A stretch of 64,000 bases of DNA from CAVTWH01 sp963738365 (GCA_963738365.1 CAVTWH010000007.1:868001-932000); one strand, 5' to 3'; shown: positions 1-8,923, counted from the first letter of the stretch. Translations and numbers: made by a program. Notes: generated by a model not told the origin, from the letters alone.

Positions 1-1
1 G

Positions 2-613
2 GTGAGCAAGACCTTCCCGGCCCGGGACGTGCGGCACCTGCTCGACCTGGGCGTCACCGACATCGGGGAGAACCGCGACCAGGAGGCGGCCGGCAAGGCC
101 GCCGAGGTGGCCGCCGCCGGCGGCCACCCACGCTGGCACTTCATCGGCCAGCTGCAGCGCAACAAGTGCCGTTCGGTGGCCGGCTACGCCCACCTGGTGC
201 ACTCGGTGGACCGGCTGCGCCTGGTGCACGCACTGGCCGCCGCGGCTGCCGAGGCGCGCGGGCAGCCGCTGGGCGTACTCGTGCAGTGCAGCCTGGACGC
301 GGACCTGGCCCGGGGCGGTGCGGCGGTGGACGCCGACCAGCCCGAGCACGACTTCTTCCGGGTCGCCGAGGAGGTGGCCGCGCAGCCGGCGCTGCGCCTG
401 GACGGCGTCATGGCGGTGGCGCCGCTGCGCTGGCCGGCGGGGTACGCCTTCGCCCGGCTGGCCGCAGTCGCGCAGCGGCTGCGAGCGGCGTACCCGCACG
501 CCACCGTGGTGTCCGCCGGGATGAGCGGTGACCTTGAGGAAGCGATCGAACACGGCGCGACACATGTGCGGATCGGTGCCGCGCTGCTCGGATCGCGCCC
601 CCCGCTGCGGTAA
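2..613 (+). CDS. YggS/PLPBP family pyridoxal-phosphate homeostasis protein, 5' end cut by the window
   Basis: This protein binds PLP and helps keep vitamin B6 and amino-acid pools in balance; no enzymatic reaction is established for the family. The Ser-Lys-Thr motif with the PLP lysine is encoded at positions 5-13 (Lys codon 8-10). GENRDQE and WHFIGQLQRNK, both family signatures, follow, and the C-terminal phosphate-binding segment SAGMSGDLEEAIEHGATHVRIG is partly degenerate but clear. The family is about 230-250 residues and about 203 are visible, so the true start lies upstream; the GTG at position 2 is an internal Val codon. The gene precedes sepF in the conserved actinobacterial division cluster. 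Confidence 0.93.
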   Translation: MSKTFPARDVRHLLDLGVTDIGENRDQEAAGKAAEVAAAGGHPRWHFIGQLQRNKCRSVAGYAHLVHSVDRLRLVHALAAAAAEARGQPLGVLVQCSLDADLARGGAAVDADQPEHDFFRVAEEVAAQPALRLDGVMAVAPLRWPAGYAFARLAAVAQRLRAAYPHATVVSAGMSGDLEEAIEHGATHVRIGAALLGSRPPLR

Positions 614-754
614 CCTGACCGCGGGCAGGCAAACTACACCAGTGTCTTTTCCCCGTTCACGGTGGGTGTCCAGGCGGAGACGACGCGCGGAGGCAAGGGC
701 ACCACAGCGCGGCACCGGGGGGTGGCCGCGCCCGGAAGCAGGAGGGGCGGAGCG

Positions 755-1558
755 ATGGGCGCACTGCGCAAGGCGGGCGTATGGCTCGGCCTCATCGAGG
801 ACGACGACGACTACCCCGACCGCGGGTACGACCACCGCGGCTACGACGACTACGACGACGACGAGGACGAGGTCGTCGCGCCGCGGTCGCGTGCCGCCGA
901 GCGGTCCGACGCCGGCCGTTCGGACGCCGGCCGGTCCGACGCCGGCCGTGGCGACAGCGAGTCGCTGCGCCCGCACTCGCGGCTCGCCGAGGCGCTGCGC
1001 AACGAGTCGCTGCGGGCGGAGAGCGGGCGGCTCGACGGCGCCCGGTCCGAGTCGCACCGCGACTCCGGGCGTTCCGAGTCGCACCGCGACTCCGGGCGTT
1101 CCGACCCGCACCGCGACACCGACCAGGTACGTGAGCCGGCCCGCCCGGTCATCCGGGCCACCCCGCGGACCAGCCCGTCGCTGGTCTCCGACTCCGCCAG
1201 CTACCCGACCCGGGACAACCTGGCCCTGCAGCCGCAGCCACAGACCCGCGAGCGGCCGGCACCGGCCGAGCCCGAGGATCGGCGGTACCAGATCACCACG
1301 CTGCACCCGACCACGTACCACGAGGCGCGCACCATCGGTGAGCACTTCCGGGACGGGGTACCGGTCATCATGAATCTGACCGAGATGGCCGAGGCCGACG
1401 CCCGCCGTCTGGTGGACTTCGCGGCCGGGCTCGCTTTCGGTCTTCGCGGTAGCATGGAGCGCGTCACCAACCGGGTCTTCCTGCTCTCGCCCGCGAATGT
1501 GCAGGTCACCCCGGAAGACAAGAGGAAGATCGCCGAAGGCGGCTTCTTCTCGACCTGA
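755..1558 (+). CDS. sepF: cell division protein SepF
   Basis: SepF is a cytoplasmic membrane anchor for FtsZ that takes part in Z-ring assembly. The 267-residue protein starts with an amphipathic N-terminal segment (MGALRKAGVWLGLIEDDDDY), the usual membrane-binding helix. A charged linker of about 130 residues follows, and then the C-terminal SepF core with FRDGVPVIMNLTEM and DFAAGLAFGLRGSMERVTNRVF. I chose ATG 755 because GGAGGGG at 741-747 is correctly spaced; an upstream in-frame extension has no family match. The linker holds in-frame repeats: SDAGR three times (about 905-950) and SESHRDSGR-like units about three times (1048-1115). It is longer than in most SepF proteins. Neighbours are yggS upstream and yggT-divIVA downstream. 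Confidence 0.93.
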   Translation: MGALRKAGVWLGLIEDDDDYPDRGYDHRGYDDYDDDEDEVVAPRSRAAERSDAGRSDAGRSDAGRGDSESLRPHSRLAEALRNESLRAESGRLDGARSESHRDSGRSESHRDSGRSDPHRDTDQVREPARPVIRATPRTSPSLVSDSASYPTRDNLALQPQPQTRERPAPAEPEDRRYQITTLHPTTYHEARTIGEHFRDGVPVIMNLTEMAEADARRLVDFAAGLAFGLRGSMERVTNRVFLLSPANVQVTPEDKRKIAEGGFFST

Positions 1559-1573
1559 GGAAGGATCACCAGT

Positions 1574-1876
1574 TTGGGCGTGGTGTCGAACATCGGCCAG
1601 AGCCTGTATCTGGTGCTCTACCTCTTCTGGTTGACGCTGATGGCGCGGTTCGTGCTGAGCTTCGTGCTGTCCTTCGGCCGTCGCTGGCACCCCGGCCGGG
1701 TGGCCGCCGCTTCGCTGGAGATGGTGTGGAGCGTCACTGACCCACCCCTTAAAGCGTTGAGGCGGATGATCCCACCTTTGCGAATTGGTACGGTGAGCGT
1801 TGACCTGTCTGCCCTTGTGCTGCTGCTTATCCTGTACGTGCTGATGACGTTCGTGGTGGTCCTGCTGTTCCCCTGA
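1574..1876 (+). CDS. YggT family small membrane protein
   Basis: This 100-residue integral membrane protein has two hydrophobic helices, at about residues 5-32 and 75-100. Between them lies the YggT signature, here SVTDPPLKALRRMIPPLRIG. The family has no settled biochemical role but sits beside sepF and divIVA in Gram-positive division clusters. The start is TTG 1574, about 9 nt after AGGAAGG (1558-1564), or GTG 1580 two codons later; I cannot separate them. The gene begins 15 bp after the sepF stop and is probably cotranscribed with it. Confidence 0.85.
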   Translation: MGVVSNIGQSLYLVLYLFWLTLMARFVLSFVLSFGRRWHPGRVAAASLEMVWSVTDPPLKALRRMIPPLRIGTVSVDLSALVLLLILYVLMTFVVVLLFP

Positions 1877-1937
1877 CCGGCGTCCCCCGCCGGGGCCAGG
1901 GCAGTTGGCCGCGGCCGCAACGACCCGAGGAGTTTCG

Positions 1938-2726
1938 ATGCCGCTTACCCCGGCCGACGTACACAACGTCGCCTTCAAGAAGCCACCGATCGGCAAACGG
2001 GGCTATGACGAGGAAGAGGTTGACGCCTTCCTCGACGAGGTCGAGCGTGAGCTGGCCCGCCTGATCGAGGAAAACAGTGACCTGCGCGCCCAGGGCGAGC
2101 GCGGTGCCGGCGGTCGTCCCGCCGGTGCCGGCGGCGACCCCCGGCTCGCCCAGGAGAACGTCGAGCTCAAAGCCCAACTGGACCGGCTCAACCGGGACAA
2201 GGCCGCAGCCGAGCAGGCGGCCCGCTCGATGCAGAGCGAGCTGGAGCAGCTGCGTGCGCAGGGCGGCGGCGCTGTCTCCGGTGACGGCGAGCAGCAGGCG
2301 CTGCGCGTCCTCATGATGGCCCAGCGCACCGCCGACGACCACGTCAACGACGCCCGTCGGGAGGCCGAGAAGCTGCTCACCGACGCGCGTACCAAGGCCG
2401 ACGAGGTCACCCGGGAGTCCCGGTCCAAGGCCGAGGCGCTGGAGCGCGACGCGCGCCAGCGGCACTCCGAGGCGATGGGCGGCCTGGAGACCAAGCGCAC
2501 CGCGCTGCAGAAGCACATCGAGGAGCTCAAGCAGTTCGAGCGCGAGTACCGCACCCGGCTCAAGGCCTACCTGGAGAGCCAGCTGCGTGACCTGGACGGG
2601 CACGGCAAGGGCCTGGACGCGGAGATGACCCGGGAGGGTGGCCGCGCCGGCGGAGCCGGAAACCTGGCACCGGCCGGAGCGGGTGCGTTCAACGCGGCCC
2701 GCAACGGCGCGGACAGCGCCCGCTGA
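1938..2726 (+). CDS. divIVA: DivIVA/Wag31 polar growth protein
   Basis: DivIVA is a coiled-coil scaffold that marks negatively curved membrane at cell poles and septa and organises tip growth in actinomycetes. The 262-residue product carries the N-terminal membrane-binding domain (LTPADVHNVAFKKPPIGKR, then YDEEEVDAFLDEVE). The long charged heptad-rich middle is predicted coiled coil (about residues 30-75 and 100-230), and the tail is Gly/Ala-rich. ATG 1938 follows CGAGGAG at 1927-1932. A GPPGGAGG-like low-complexity linker (about residues 55-75) separates the two coil regions, as in other actinobacterial DivIVA proteins. Confidence 0.94.
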   Translation: MPLTPADVHNVAFKKPPIGKRGYDEEEVDAFLDEVERELARLIEENSDLRAQGERGAGGRPAGAGGDPRLAQENVELKAQLDRLNRDKAAAEQAARSMQSELEQLRAQGGGAVSGDGEQQALRVLMMAQRTADDHVNDARREAEKLLTDARTKADEVTRESRSKAEALERDARQRHSEAMGGLETKRTALQKHIEELKQFEREYRTRLKAYLESQLRDLDGHGKGLDAEMTREGGRAGGAGNLAPAGAGAFNAARNGADSAR

Positions 2727-2760
2727 CCCGGAGTTCAGCGGTGTGTGGCGGAGGTGAGTG

Positions 2761-3801
2761 GTGATCTTCGGAAGTCTGCTGCTCATCTTCGCCGCGATCG
2801 GCTTGGCGGTGCTCGGCGTCGTCGACGGCTCCAACGCGCTGTTGATCGGCTCCATCGGGGCCAGCCTGCTGGCCGCGGTCGGGCTGGTGGTGGGGGCGCG
2901 CCAGGCCGCGGCTGACGCGGTGGGGGACGTACCGCCGGTGCCCGCCGAGCCCGCGCCGGCGCAGCGCCTCGCCCCGGTCGGGGTGGGCGCTCCGGCCGCT
3001 GCCGGTACGGTCTACCCGTCCGGTAGCGCCGGGACGGCGGCCCAGCCGACGGGCGCCGGGACGGCGGCCCAGCCGACGGGCGCCGGGACGGCGGCCCAGC
3101 CGACGGGCGCCGGGACGGCGGGCCAACCCACCACCGGGCCGGCCGCAACCGGAGTCATCCCGCCCGGTACCGTCCCGACGTCCGGTGCGCCGGCCAACGC
3201 CGCCACAGCCGCTGTCGGGCCGACCACGGCGGTGGCGGCGCAGCCGCCGGTAGGCACCATTCCGGCCCAGGCCCAGCCTGACGCCTTCCCGTCCGTAGCC
3301 GCGTCCGGCCCGCCCCCGGTCGACGACCTAGACGCCGACGACGACGTCGACCAGTACGGCACTGTGGGCGGTCACCGGGAGCCGGCTGAGCGGGCGTTCC
3401 CGGACGGCGATCCGATCGCCGTGGCAGCCGACGCCATCGGCCCCGACGCCATCGGCCCCGACGACATCGACCGGGCTGACATCGACCGGGCCGACATCGA
3501 CCCGGACCACCTGGGCGGGGACGACCTCGGCCACGGTGTGCTCCGCTCCGACGGTGGCACACCCGGCGACCCGCCCGGCGAGCCGGCCGTCGAACCGGCC
3601 ACCCGGGCCGATCGCGACCGGGCCGCCCACCTCGACAGCGAGGTCGTCGTCATCGACGGCCACCCCCGCTACCACCTCGCCGACTGCCTGCACCTGAAGG
3701 CGCGCGAGGGGCTTGAGTCGCTGCCGGTCGCCGAGGCCGAGGAGCTCGGCTTCACGCCGTGCAGCGCCTGCGCGCCGCTGCGTACCCTGCTGGCCGACTG
3801 A
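2761..3801 (+). CDS. unknown membrane protein with repeat-rich middle and C-terminal Cys motif
   Basis: I do not recognise a named family. About 346 residues: two adjacent hydrophobic helices at residues 1-45, a 200-residue Ala/Pro/Thr/Asp-rich region, and a compact conserved-looking C-terminus. That C-terminus contains GHPRYHLADCLHLKAREG and the FTPCSACAPL segment, with His and three Cys that could bind metal. The middle has three perfect 27-bp repeats encoding GTAAQPTGA (about 3039-3119) and an Asp/Ile-rich run (AIGPD, ADIDR units, about 3436-3510). GTG 2761 is preferred over GTG 2758 because GGAGG at 2750-2754 is better spaced from it. Its place after divIVA suggests an envelope role, but this is inference. 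Confidence 0.7.
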   Translation: MIFGSLLLIFAAIGLAVLGVVDGSNALLIGSIGASLLAAVGLVVGARQAAADAVGDVPPVPAEPAPAQRLAPVGVGAPAAAGTVYPSGSAGTAAQPTGAGTAAQPTGAGTAAQPTGAGTAGQPTTGPAATGVIPPGTVPTSGAPANAATAAVGPTTAVAAQPPVGTIPAQAQPDAFPSVAASGPPPVDDLDADDDVDQYGTVGGHREPAERAFPDGDPIAVAADAIGPDAIGPDDIDRADIDRADIDPDHLGGDDLGHGVLRSDGGTPGDPPGEPAVEPATRADRDRAAHLDSEVVVIDGHPRYHLADCLHLKAREGLESLPVAEAEELGFTPCSACAPLRTLLAD

Positions 3802-3898
3802 TCCGGGCGCGGGTTCCAGCGGCGCTGGCCACGCCGGTGCGGTTGGGTGCCCGGCGTCGGCCGGTGCGCGGCGTGCAGAGGGCGGGGGAAGGGCGGGC

Positions 3899-5431
3899 GT
3901 GGCCGGCAACCTGAACTTCGCCCTGCTCATCGGTGCCGTGGTGCTGCTGGTGGCGCTCGGGGCGGTGCGCGTGTCGACCCGGCTCGGGGTACCCAGCCTG
4001 CTGGTCTACCTGGCCCTCGGGCTGGCCATCGGGCAGGCCGGCCTGGGTATCGAGTTCGACGACGCCGAGTTGACCCGGGTCCTGGGCACCTGCGCGCTGG
4101 CGCTGATCATCGCCGAGGGCGGCCTCACCGCCCGCTGGGCCACCCTGCGGCCGGTGCTCGGCCTGGCCTCGACCCTGGCCACCGTCGGCGTGGCGGTCAG
4201 CATCGCGGTGGTCGGCCTGGTCCTGCACAGCCTGCTGGGACTCGGCTGGCAGCTGGCCTTCCTGTACGGCGCGGTGCTCTCCTCGACCGACGCGGCCGCC
4301 GTCTTCGCCACCCTGCGCCGGCTGCCGCTGCGCCGCCGCGTGACCGCCACGCTGGAGGCCGAGTCCGGCCTCAACGACGCCCCCGTGGTACTGGTGGTGA
4401 CCCTGCTGTCCACCGGTGCGCTCGGCGCCTCGCCCTGGTGGCGGGAACTGCTCCTCGTCGGGTACGCGCTGGCCGTCGGCGCGCTCGTCGGGCTGCTGGT
4501 CGGCGCCGCCGGAGCCTGGCTGCTGCGCCGCGCGGCGCTGCCCGCCGCCGGCCTCTACCCGCTGGCCACGGTGGCCCTCACCGTCCTCGGGTACGCCCTC
4601 GGCGTGGCCCTGCACGCCTCCGGCTTCCTGGCCATCTACGTCGCCGGGGTGGTGCTGGGCAACTCCCGGCTGCCGCACCGGCACGCCATCCTCGGCTTCG
4701 CCGACGGGCTGGCCTGGCTGGCGCAGATCGGCCTGTTCGTCATGCTCGGGCTGCTCGCCTCACCGGCCAGCCTGGCCGACGCGATCGTCCCGGCCATCAC
4801 CGTCGGGCTCGCCCTGACCCTGCTGGCCCGGCCGCTCTCGGTGCTGGTCAGCGCCGTGCCGTTCGGGGTGGGCTGGCGGGAGCAGGGGTTCCTGTCCTGG
4901 GCGGGGCTGCGTGGGGCGGTACCCATCGTGCTGGCCACCATCCCGCTCTCGGAGCGGGTGGCCGGTGCGTCCACGCTGTTCAACGTGGTGTTCATGTTGG
5001 TGGTGGTGTTCACCCTGGCGCAGGGGACGACGCTGCCGCCGCTGGCCCGCCGGCTGCGGGTGACCGCCCCGGACGAGGCCACCGAGCTGCAGGTGGAGAC
5101 CGCTCCACTGGACCGGATGCGCGCCGACCTGCTGCAGGTCCAGGTACCCGCGGGGTCCCGGCTGGCCGGCGTCTTCGTGGACGAGCTGCGGTTGCCGGTG
5201 GGCGCCGTGGTGACCCTGGTACTGCGCGGCGACGAGGGCTTCGTGCCGGATCGGTACACCCGGCTGCGGACCGGCGACGAGCTGCTGATCGTGGCCACCG
5301 CAGCGGTACGCGACGAGACGGAACAGCGCATCCGGTCGGTGAGCCGGCGTGGTCGGCTGGCCGCCTGGCTCACCGTCGGCCCGACCGGGCGCCCGGGCGG
5401 CCGCGTGTTTCAACGGGGCGGCCCGGGGTAA
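3899..5431 (+). CDS. CPA1-type potassium/proton (Na+/H+) antiporter with TrkA_C domain
   Basis: The protein is a cation/proton antiporter of the NhaP2/CvrA type in the cytoplasmic membrane. It has 510 residues. About 12 hydrophobic helices fill residues 1-390, with family signatures in ALGLAIGQAGLG, the SSTDAAAVFATLRRL segment and ESGLNDAPVVL (acidic ion-binding residues). A cytoplasmic C-terminal domain of the TrkA_C type (about residues 410-490: LQVQVPAGSRLAGVFVDELR) probably senses a ligand. GTG 3899 follows GGGGGAAGG at 3883-3891; the reading frame is open upstream without family similarity. It stands alone between the unknown membrane protein and the repeat-containing DksA-like gene. Confidence 0.88.
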   Translation: MAGNLNFALLIGAVVLLVALGAVRVSTRLGVPSLLVYLALGLAIGQAGLGIEFDDAELTRVLGTCALALIIAEGGLTARWATLRPVLGLASTLATVGVAVSIAVVGLVLHSLLGLGWQLAFLYGAVLSSTDAAAVFATLRRLPLRRRVTATLEAESGLNDAPVVLVVTLLSTGALGASPWWRELLLVGYALAVGALVGLLVGAAGAWLLRRAALPAAGLYPLATVALTVLGYALGVALHASGFLAIYVAGVVLGNSRLPHRHAILGFADGLAWLAQIGLFVMLGLLASPASLADAIVPAITVGLALTLLARPLSVLVSAVPFGVGWREQGFLSWAGLRGAVPIVLATIPLSERVAGASTLFNVVFMLVVVFTLAQGTTLPPLARRLRVTAPDEATELQVETAPLDRMRADLLQVQVPAGSRLAGVFVDELRLPVGAVVTLVLRGDEGFVPDRYTRLRTGDELLIVATAAVRDETEQRIRSVSRRGRLAAWLTVGPTGRPGGRVFQRGGPG

Positions 5432-5663
5432 TCAGGAGCGGCACCAGCTTGTGGGCGGGTAACCTTCCCGGTCACACAGGGGGGACGCGGTGCCGCCTCC
5501 GCCGCCCTGTGGCGTCTGGTTTGGCCAGGTCGGACCACGGTCGGGGGAAAACTGTCGGATACGTGTGGCATGTTTGTCGGCGGCGCGTACGTTCCGTATT
5601 CTTGCGAACCTCTGGAGTGCGCGGCGCCAGCCGCGCGCCCGTTTTGCATATGTGGGGGATGTG
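5432..5663 (+). promoter_or_regulatory. 232-bp intergenic region before the Lys/Ala-repeat DksA-like gene
   Basis: No gene is visible here. The region is less GC-rich than its surroundings in its last 120 bp (5540-5660), which include CGTATTCTTGCG and TTTTGCATATG, and it should hold the promoter of the following gene. I cannot assign a -10/-35 pair with confidence. The GGGGGAT immediately before GTGATG serves as ribosome-binding site for the ATG at 5664. Confidence 0.4.
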
Positions 5664-7208
5664 ATGGCCGAGCGGGCACCAGCCACGCGGAAGGCCGCAG
5701 TGGAACCGGCCACGTCCGCGACGGCAACCGGGCGGACGAAGCGTGCGAAAGCACCCGTTCCGCACGTCCCCGCTCCGACCCGTGCGGCCTCCGCCGGGGA
5801 CAACCGCGCCCGGGCGGCCACGACCCCGCAGACGACCGTCGCGAAGCCCGCCAGCGCAAGGGTGCCGGCCGCGAAGTCCCCATCAGCGACCGCCGCCACC
5901 GTGAAGTCGGCAGCCGCCAAGGCCGCCGGCGCAAAGGCCCCAGCGACCAAGGCAGCTGCCAAGCAGCCGGCGACCGGCAAGACAACGACCGCGAAGCCCA
6001 CGACCGCGAAGGCGACGACCGCGAAGGCGACGACCGCGAAGGCGACGACCGCGAAGGCGACGACCGCGAAGGCGACGACCGCGAAGGCGACGACGGCCAA
6101 GGCGACGACGGCCAAGGCCACGACGGCCAAGCCGGCGACCGCGAAGGCGGCCCCGACCGCGAAGGCGGCGACCGCGAAGGCGACGACCGCGAAGGCGGCG
6201 ACGGCCAAGGCCCCTTCCGCGAACGCGACGACCGCCAAGGCGCCGACCGCGAAGGCGACGACGGCGAAGGCGACGACGGCGAAGGCGACGACGGCGAAGG
6301 CGACGACGGCGAAGGCGACGACGGCGAAGGCGACGACGGCGAAGGCCACGACGGCGAAGGCCACGACGGCGAAGGCCACGACCGCGAAGGCCACGACCGC
6401 GAAGGCCACGACCGCGAAGGCCACGACCGCGAAGACGACGGCTGCGAAGGCCGGGTCGGCGAGTGCCGCCGGGAAGCCGGCGGCGGCCGGGTCGACCGCG
6501 CCGGCGCCCCGTGGCCGTACCAAGGTGTCCGCACCGGCGACTCCGGCGGCGGCGAAACCAGGCACCACCACCGGCGGACCGTCCGCGTCGGTGGCCCGGC
6601 AGGCCAGCCGCCCCGCCGCCCGTGCGGGCGGGGCGGCGGGTACCACCGGGGCAGCGAGCACCACAGGCGTCGGCCGGGGATCCCCGGCGGCAGCCGCTTC
6701 ACCGACCACCGACCAGGTACCGCCGAGCGCCGCCACTGCGGCACAGGGAGCGACGATGGCCAGAGCAGCCGACCCCAAGACGACGGCTACCAAGATCGGC
6801 AACGCAGCCGAGCCCAAGGCCACCAAGGCCGCGCCGAGGACGACCCGCAGCGCAGCGGAGACCGAGAAGATCCGGGCCGCGCTGGCTGCCCGCCGCGACG
6901 AGCTGCGTGAGGAGTACGACTCGACGCTGTCCGAGATCAGTGAGCTGCAGCGCGACCGGCTCACCGACTCGGCCGGCGACGACCAGGCCGACACCGGTAC
7001 CAAGACGTTCGAGCGGGAGCAGGAGATCTCCCTGGCCAACAACATCCTGGAGCGCATCACCCAGGTGGAGCGGGCGCTGGAGCGGCTGGACGAGGGCGGG
7101 TACGGCTGGTGTGAGCGGTGCGGTAACCCGATTCCGGTGGAGCGGCTGGCCGCCTTCCCGTCGGCTACGCTCTGCGTGACCTGCAAGCAACTGGAGGAGC
7201 GTCGCTGA
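5664..7208 (+). CDS. DksA/TraR-type C4 zinc-finger protein with long Lys/Ala/Thr repeat domain
   Basis: The 514-residue protein has two parts. The last 120 residues are a typical DksA/TraR module: a helical hairpin beginning TEKIRAALAARRDELREEYD, then GYGWCERCGNPIP and TLCVTCKQLEERR, whose four Cys bind zinc. This module usually acts at the RNA-polymerase secondary channel. The preceding 390 residues are low complexity, with about 30 pentapeptides of the form ATTAK (nucleotides about 5985-6437) and further Ala/Lys/Pro-rich sequence. This domain is strongly basic and resembles histone H1 or HupB-like tails; I infer DNA or RNA binding. ATG 5664 follows GGGGGAT; a GTG start at 5661 is also possible. 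lspA follows after 2 bp. Confidence 0.85.
   Translation: MAERAPATRKAAVEPATSATATGRTKRAKAPVPHVPAPTRAASAGDNRARAATTPQTTVAKPASARVPAAKSPSATAATVKSAAAKAAGAKAPATKAAAKQPATGKTTTAKPTTAKATTAKATTAKATTAKATTAKATTAKATTAKATTAKATTAKPATAKAAPTAKAATAKATTAKAATAKAPSANATTAKAPTAKATTAKATTAKATTAKATTAKATTAKATTAKATTAKATTAKATTAKATTAKATTAKATTAKTTAAKAGSASAAGKPAAAGSTAPAPRGRTKVSAPATPAAAKPGTTTGGPSASVARQASRPAARAGGAAGTTGAASTTGVGRGSPAAAASPTTDQVPPSAATAAQGATMARAADPKTTATKIGNAAEPKATKAAPRTTRSAAETEKIRAALAARRDELREEYDSTLSEISELQRDRLTDSAGDDQADTGTKTFEREQEISLANNILERITQVERALERLDEGGYGWCERCGNPIPVERLAAFPSATLCVTCKQLEERR
5985..6437 (+). repeat. 15-bp tandem repeat array inside the DksA-like gene
   Basis: About 30 tandem copies of a 15-bp unit (consensus GCGACGACCGCGAAG) are joined in frame to encode ATTAK. 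Two near-perfect blocks, of 9 copies (about 6000-6135) and 12 copies (about 6250-6430), flank a more diverged stretch of about 8 units. Third-base variants (GACCGCG, GACGGCC, GACGGCG, and GCG or GCC at the first codon) occur in local runs, as expected from slippage-driven expansion of neighbouring units. All units keep the frame. Confidence 0.95.
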
Positions 7209-7210
7209 CC

Positions 7211-7897
7211 GTGGCACAGATGGGCACCACCGCACCCGGGGAACCGCTCGCCGACGACGCCGGTGCGGCGGCCGGGGATGGGGTGACCGTGCCGGAGCGC
7301 GCGGACGCGGTGCCGGCGGCCGGAGACCCGGCCGCCGGTGACGGCGCCGACCGGGCAGTGCCCGGGCCACGGTGGAGCGCGGTGGCGATCCTGGCGGTCG
7401 TCGCCGCGGTGGTGCTCGCCGGTGACGCGACCGCCAAGCACTTCGTGGTGGCCCGGCTCACCGACCACCCGCCGGTACGCACCCTGGGCGGTCTGGTCTA
7501 CCTGGACCTGATCCGCAACAGCGGGGCGGCGTTCAGCATGCTCTCCGGCCGGACCTGGGTGTTCACCGTGGTGGCCAGCGCGGCCGTGGGGTGGATCTGC
7601 TGGCTGGCTGCCCGGCTGCGGTCGACCGCCTGGGCGGTGGCGCTGGGCCTGGTGCTGGGCGGGGCGCTGGGCAACCTGGCCGACCGGGTGTTCCGGGAGC
7701 CGGGCTTCCTGGTCGGCCACGTGGTCGACTACATCAGCCTGTTCGGGCCGGACGGCGAACACTTCGCGATCTTCAACCTGGCCGATGCCATGCTCTGCGT
7801 CGGCGTCGGGCTGGCCATCCTGCTGGAGCTCGTCGGCCTGCGCCGGGACGGTACCCGGGCGCGGCGCGAGGCCCGGCCGGCGGGTACCGGGCGATGA
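7211..7897 (+). CDS. lspA: lipoprotein signal peptidase II
   Basis: LspA cleaves the signal peptide of prolipoproteins after Lgt has attached the lipid. The 228-residue protein has a 55-residue hydrophilic N-terminal extension, then four transmembrane helices. Family motifs are visible: GDATAKHFV, LIRNSGAAFSML, GGALGNLADRVF (first catalytic Asp) and HVVDYISL followed by AIFNLADAML (second catalytic Asp). Start GTG 7211 lies 2 bp after the previous stop; GGAGGAG at 7194-7200 lies inside the previous gene. ATG 7220 is an alternative start. It overlaps rluA by 4 bp (ATGA), the classic lspA-rluD pair. Confidence 0.95.
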   Translation: MAQMGTTAPGEPLADDAGAAAGDGVTVPERADAVPAAGDPAAGDGADRAVPGPRWSAVAILAVVAAVVLAGDATAKHFVVARLTDHPPVRTLGGLVYLDLIRNSGAAFSMLSGRTWVFTVVASAAVGWICWLAARLRSTAWAVALGLVLGGALGNLADRVFREPGFLVGHVVDYISLFGPDGEHFAIFNLADAMLCVGVGLAILLELVGLRRDGTRARREARPAGTGR

Positions 7898-8829
7898 GCG
7901 GGGAGACGCGCGCCCTTCCGGTACCGGACGGGCTGGCCGGGATGCGCCTGGACCAGGCGGTGTCCCGACTCTTCGGGCTGTCCCGCACCGCCGCCGCGAG
8001 CCTGGTGGAGGCCGGCGACGCGCTGCTGGACGGCCAGCCGGGCGGCAAGTCGGCCAAGGTCAGCGCCGGTGCCTGGCTGGAGGTCACGCTGCCCCCGCCG
8101 CCGGGCGAGGCGGCGCCTGAGCCGATCCGGCCGGTGGCCGGGATGCAGGTGGTGTACGCCGACGACGACATCGCCGTGGTGGACAAGCCGGTCGGGGTGG
8201 CCGCGCACGCCAGCCCCGGCTGGACCGGCCCGACGGTCACCTCCGGGCTGGCCGCGCTCGGGCACCGGGTGTCCACCAGCGGCGCCGCCGAGCGGCAGGG
8301 CGTCGTGCACCGGCTGGACGTGGGTACCACCGGGCTGATGGTGGTGGCCAAGAGCGAGCGGGCGTACACGCTGCTCAAGCGGGCGTTCAAGGAGCGGGAG
8401 GTGGACAAGCGCTACCACGCCGTGGTGCAGGGCCACCTGGACCCGCTGCGCGGCACCGTGGACGCCCCGATCGACCGGCACCCGTCGCACGACTGGAAGT
8501 GGGCGGTGGTCAGCGACGGTAAGCCCAGCATCACCCACTACGACACGCTGGAGGCGTTCCCGTCCGCCAGCCTGGTCGACGTGCGCCTGGAGACCGGGCG
8601 TACGCACCAGATCCGGGTGCACTTCGCGGCGCTGCGCCACCCCTGCCTGGGTGACCTGACCTACGGCGCCGACCCGACCCTGGCCGCCCGGCTGGGGCTC
8701 GCCCGGCAGTGGCTGCACGCCCGGCAGCTGACCTTCCGCCACCCGGGTACCGGCGACGAGGTGACCTTCACCAGTGCGTACCCTCCGGATCTCCAGGACG
8801 CCCTCGACCTGCTGCGCGCCGCGGCCTGA
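7894..8829 (+). CDS. RluA/RluD family 23S rRNA pseudouridine synthase
   Basis: The protein isomerises uridines of 23S rRNA (or tRNA) to pseudouridine. It has 311 residues: an N-terminal S4-like RNA-binding segment (LDQAVSRLFGLSRTAAASLV, about residues 17-80) and a catalytic domain with the signature HRLDVGTTGLMV, whose Asp is the nucleophile. ETGRTHQIRVHFA and HPCLGDLTYG are further family motifs. The ATG at 7894 overlaps the lspA stop, indicating translational coupling. The exact target uridines cannot be read from the sequence, so the RluD name is left open. Confidence 0.92.
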   Translation: MSGETRALPVPDGLAGMRLDQAVSRLFGLSRTAAASLVEAGDALLDGQPGGKSAKVSAGAWLEVTLPPPPGEAAPEPIRPVAGMQVVYADDDIAVVDKPVGVAAHASPGWTGPTVTSGLAALGHRVSTSGAAERQGVVHRLDVGTTGLMVVAKSERAYTLLKRAFKEREVDKRYHAVVQGHLDPLRGTVDAPIDRHPSHDWKWAVVSDGKPSITHYDTLEAFPSASLVDVRLETGRTHQIRVHFAALRHPCLGDLTYGADPTLAARLGLARQWLHARQLTFRHPGTGDEVTFTSAYPPDLQDALDLLRAAA

Positions 8830-8923
8830 AACCGCCCCTCGATCGCGCGCTCCTGACCGGTCGGGGGTTGCCGGGGCACAGGTGGGCCATGGGACAGTAG
8901 GTGCCGCACGCGGGTGGGCACCG

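Noticed and set aside
5985..6437. CRISPR-like array
   Set aside because: The 15-bp units are directly adjacent, have no spacers and encode an in-frame peptide, so this is a coding tandem repeat.
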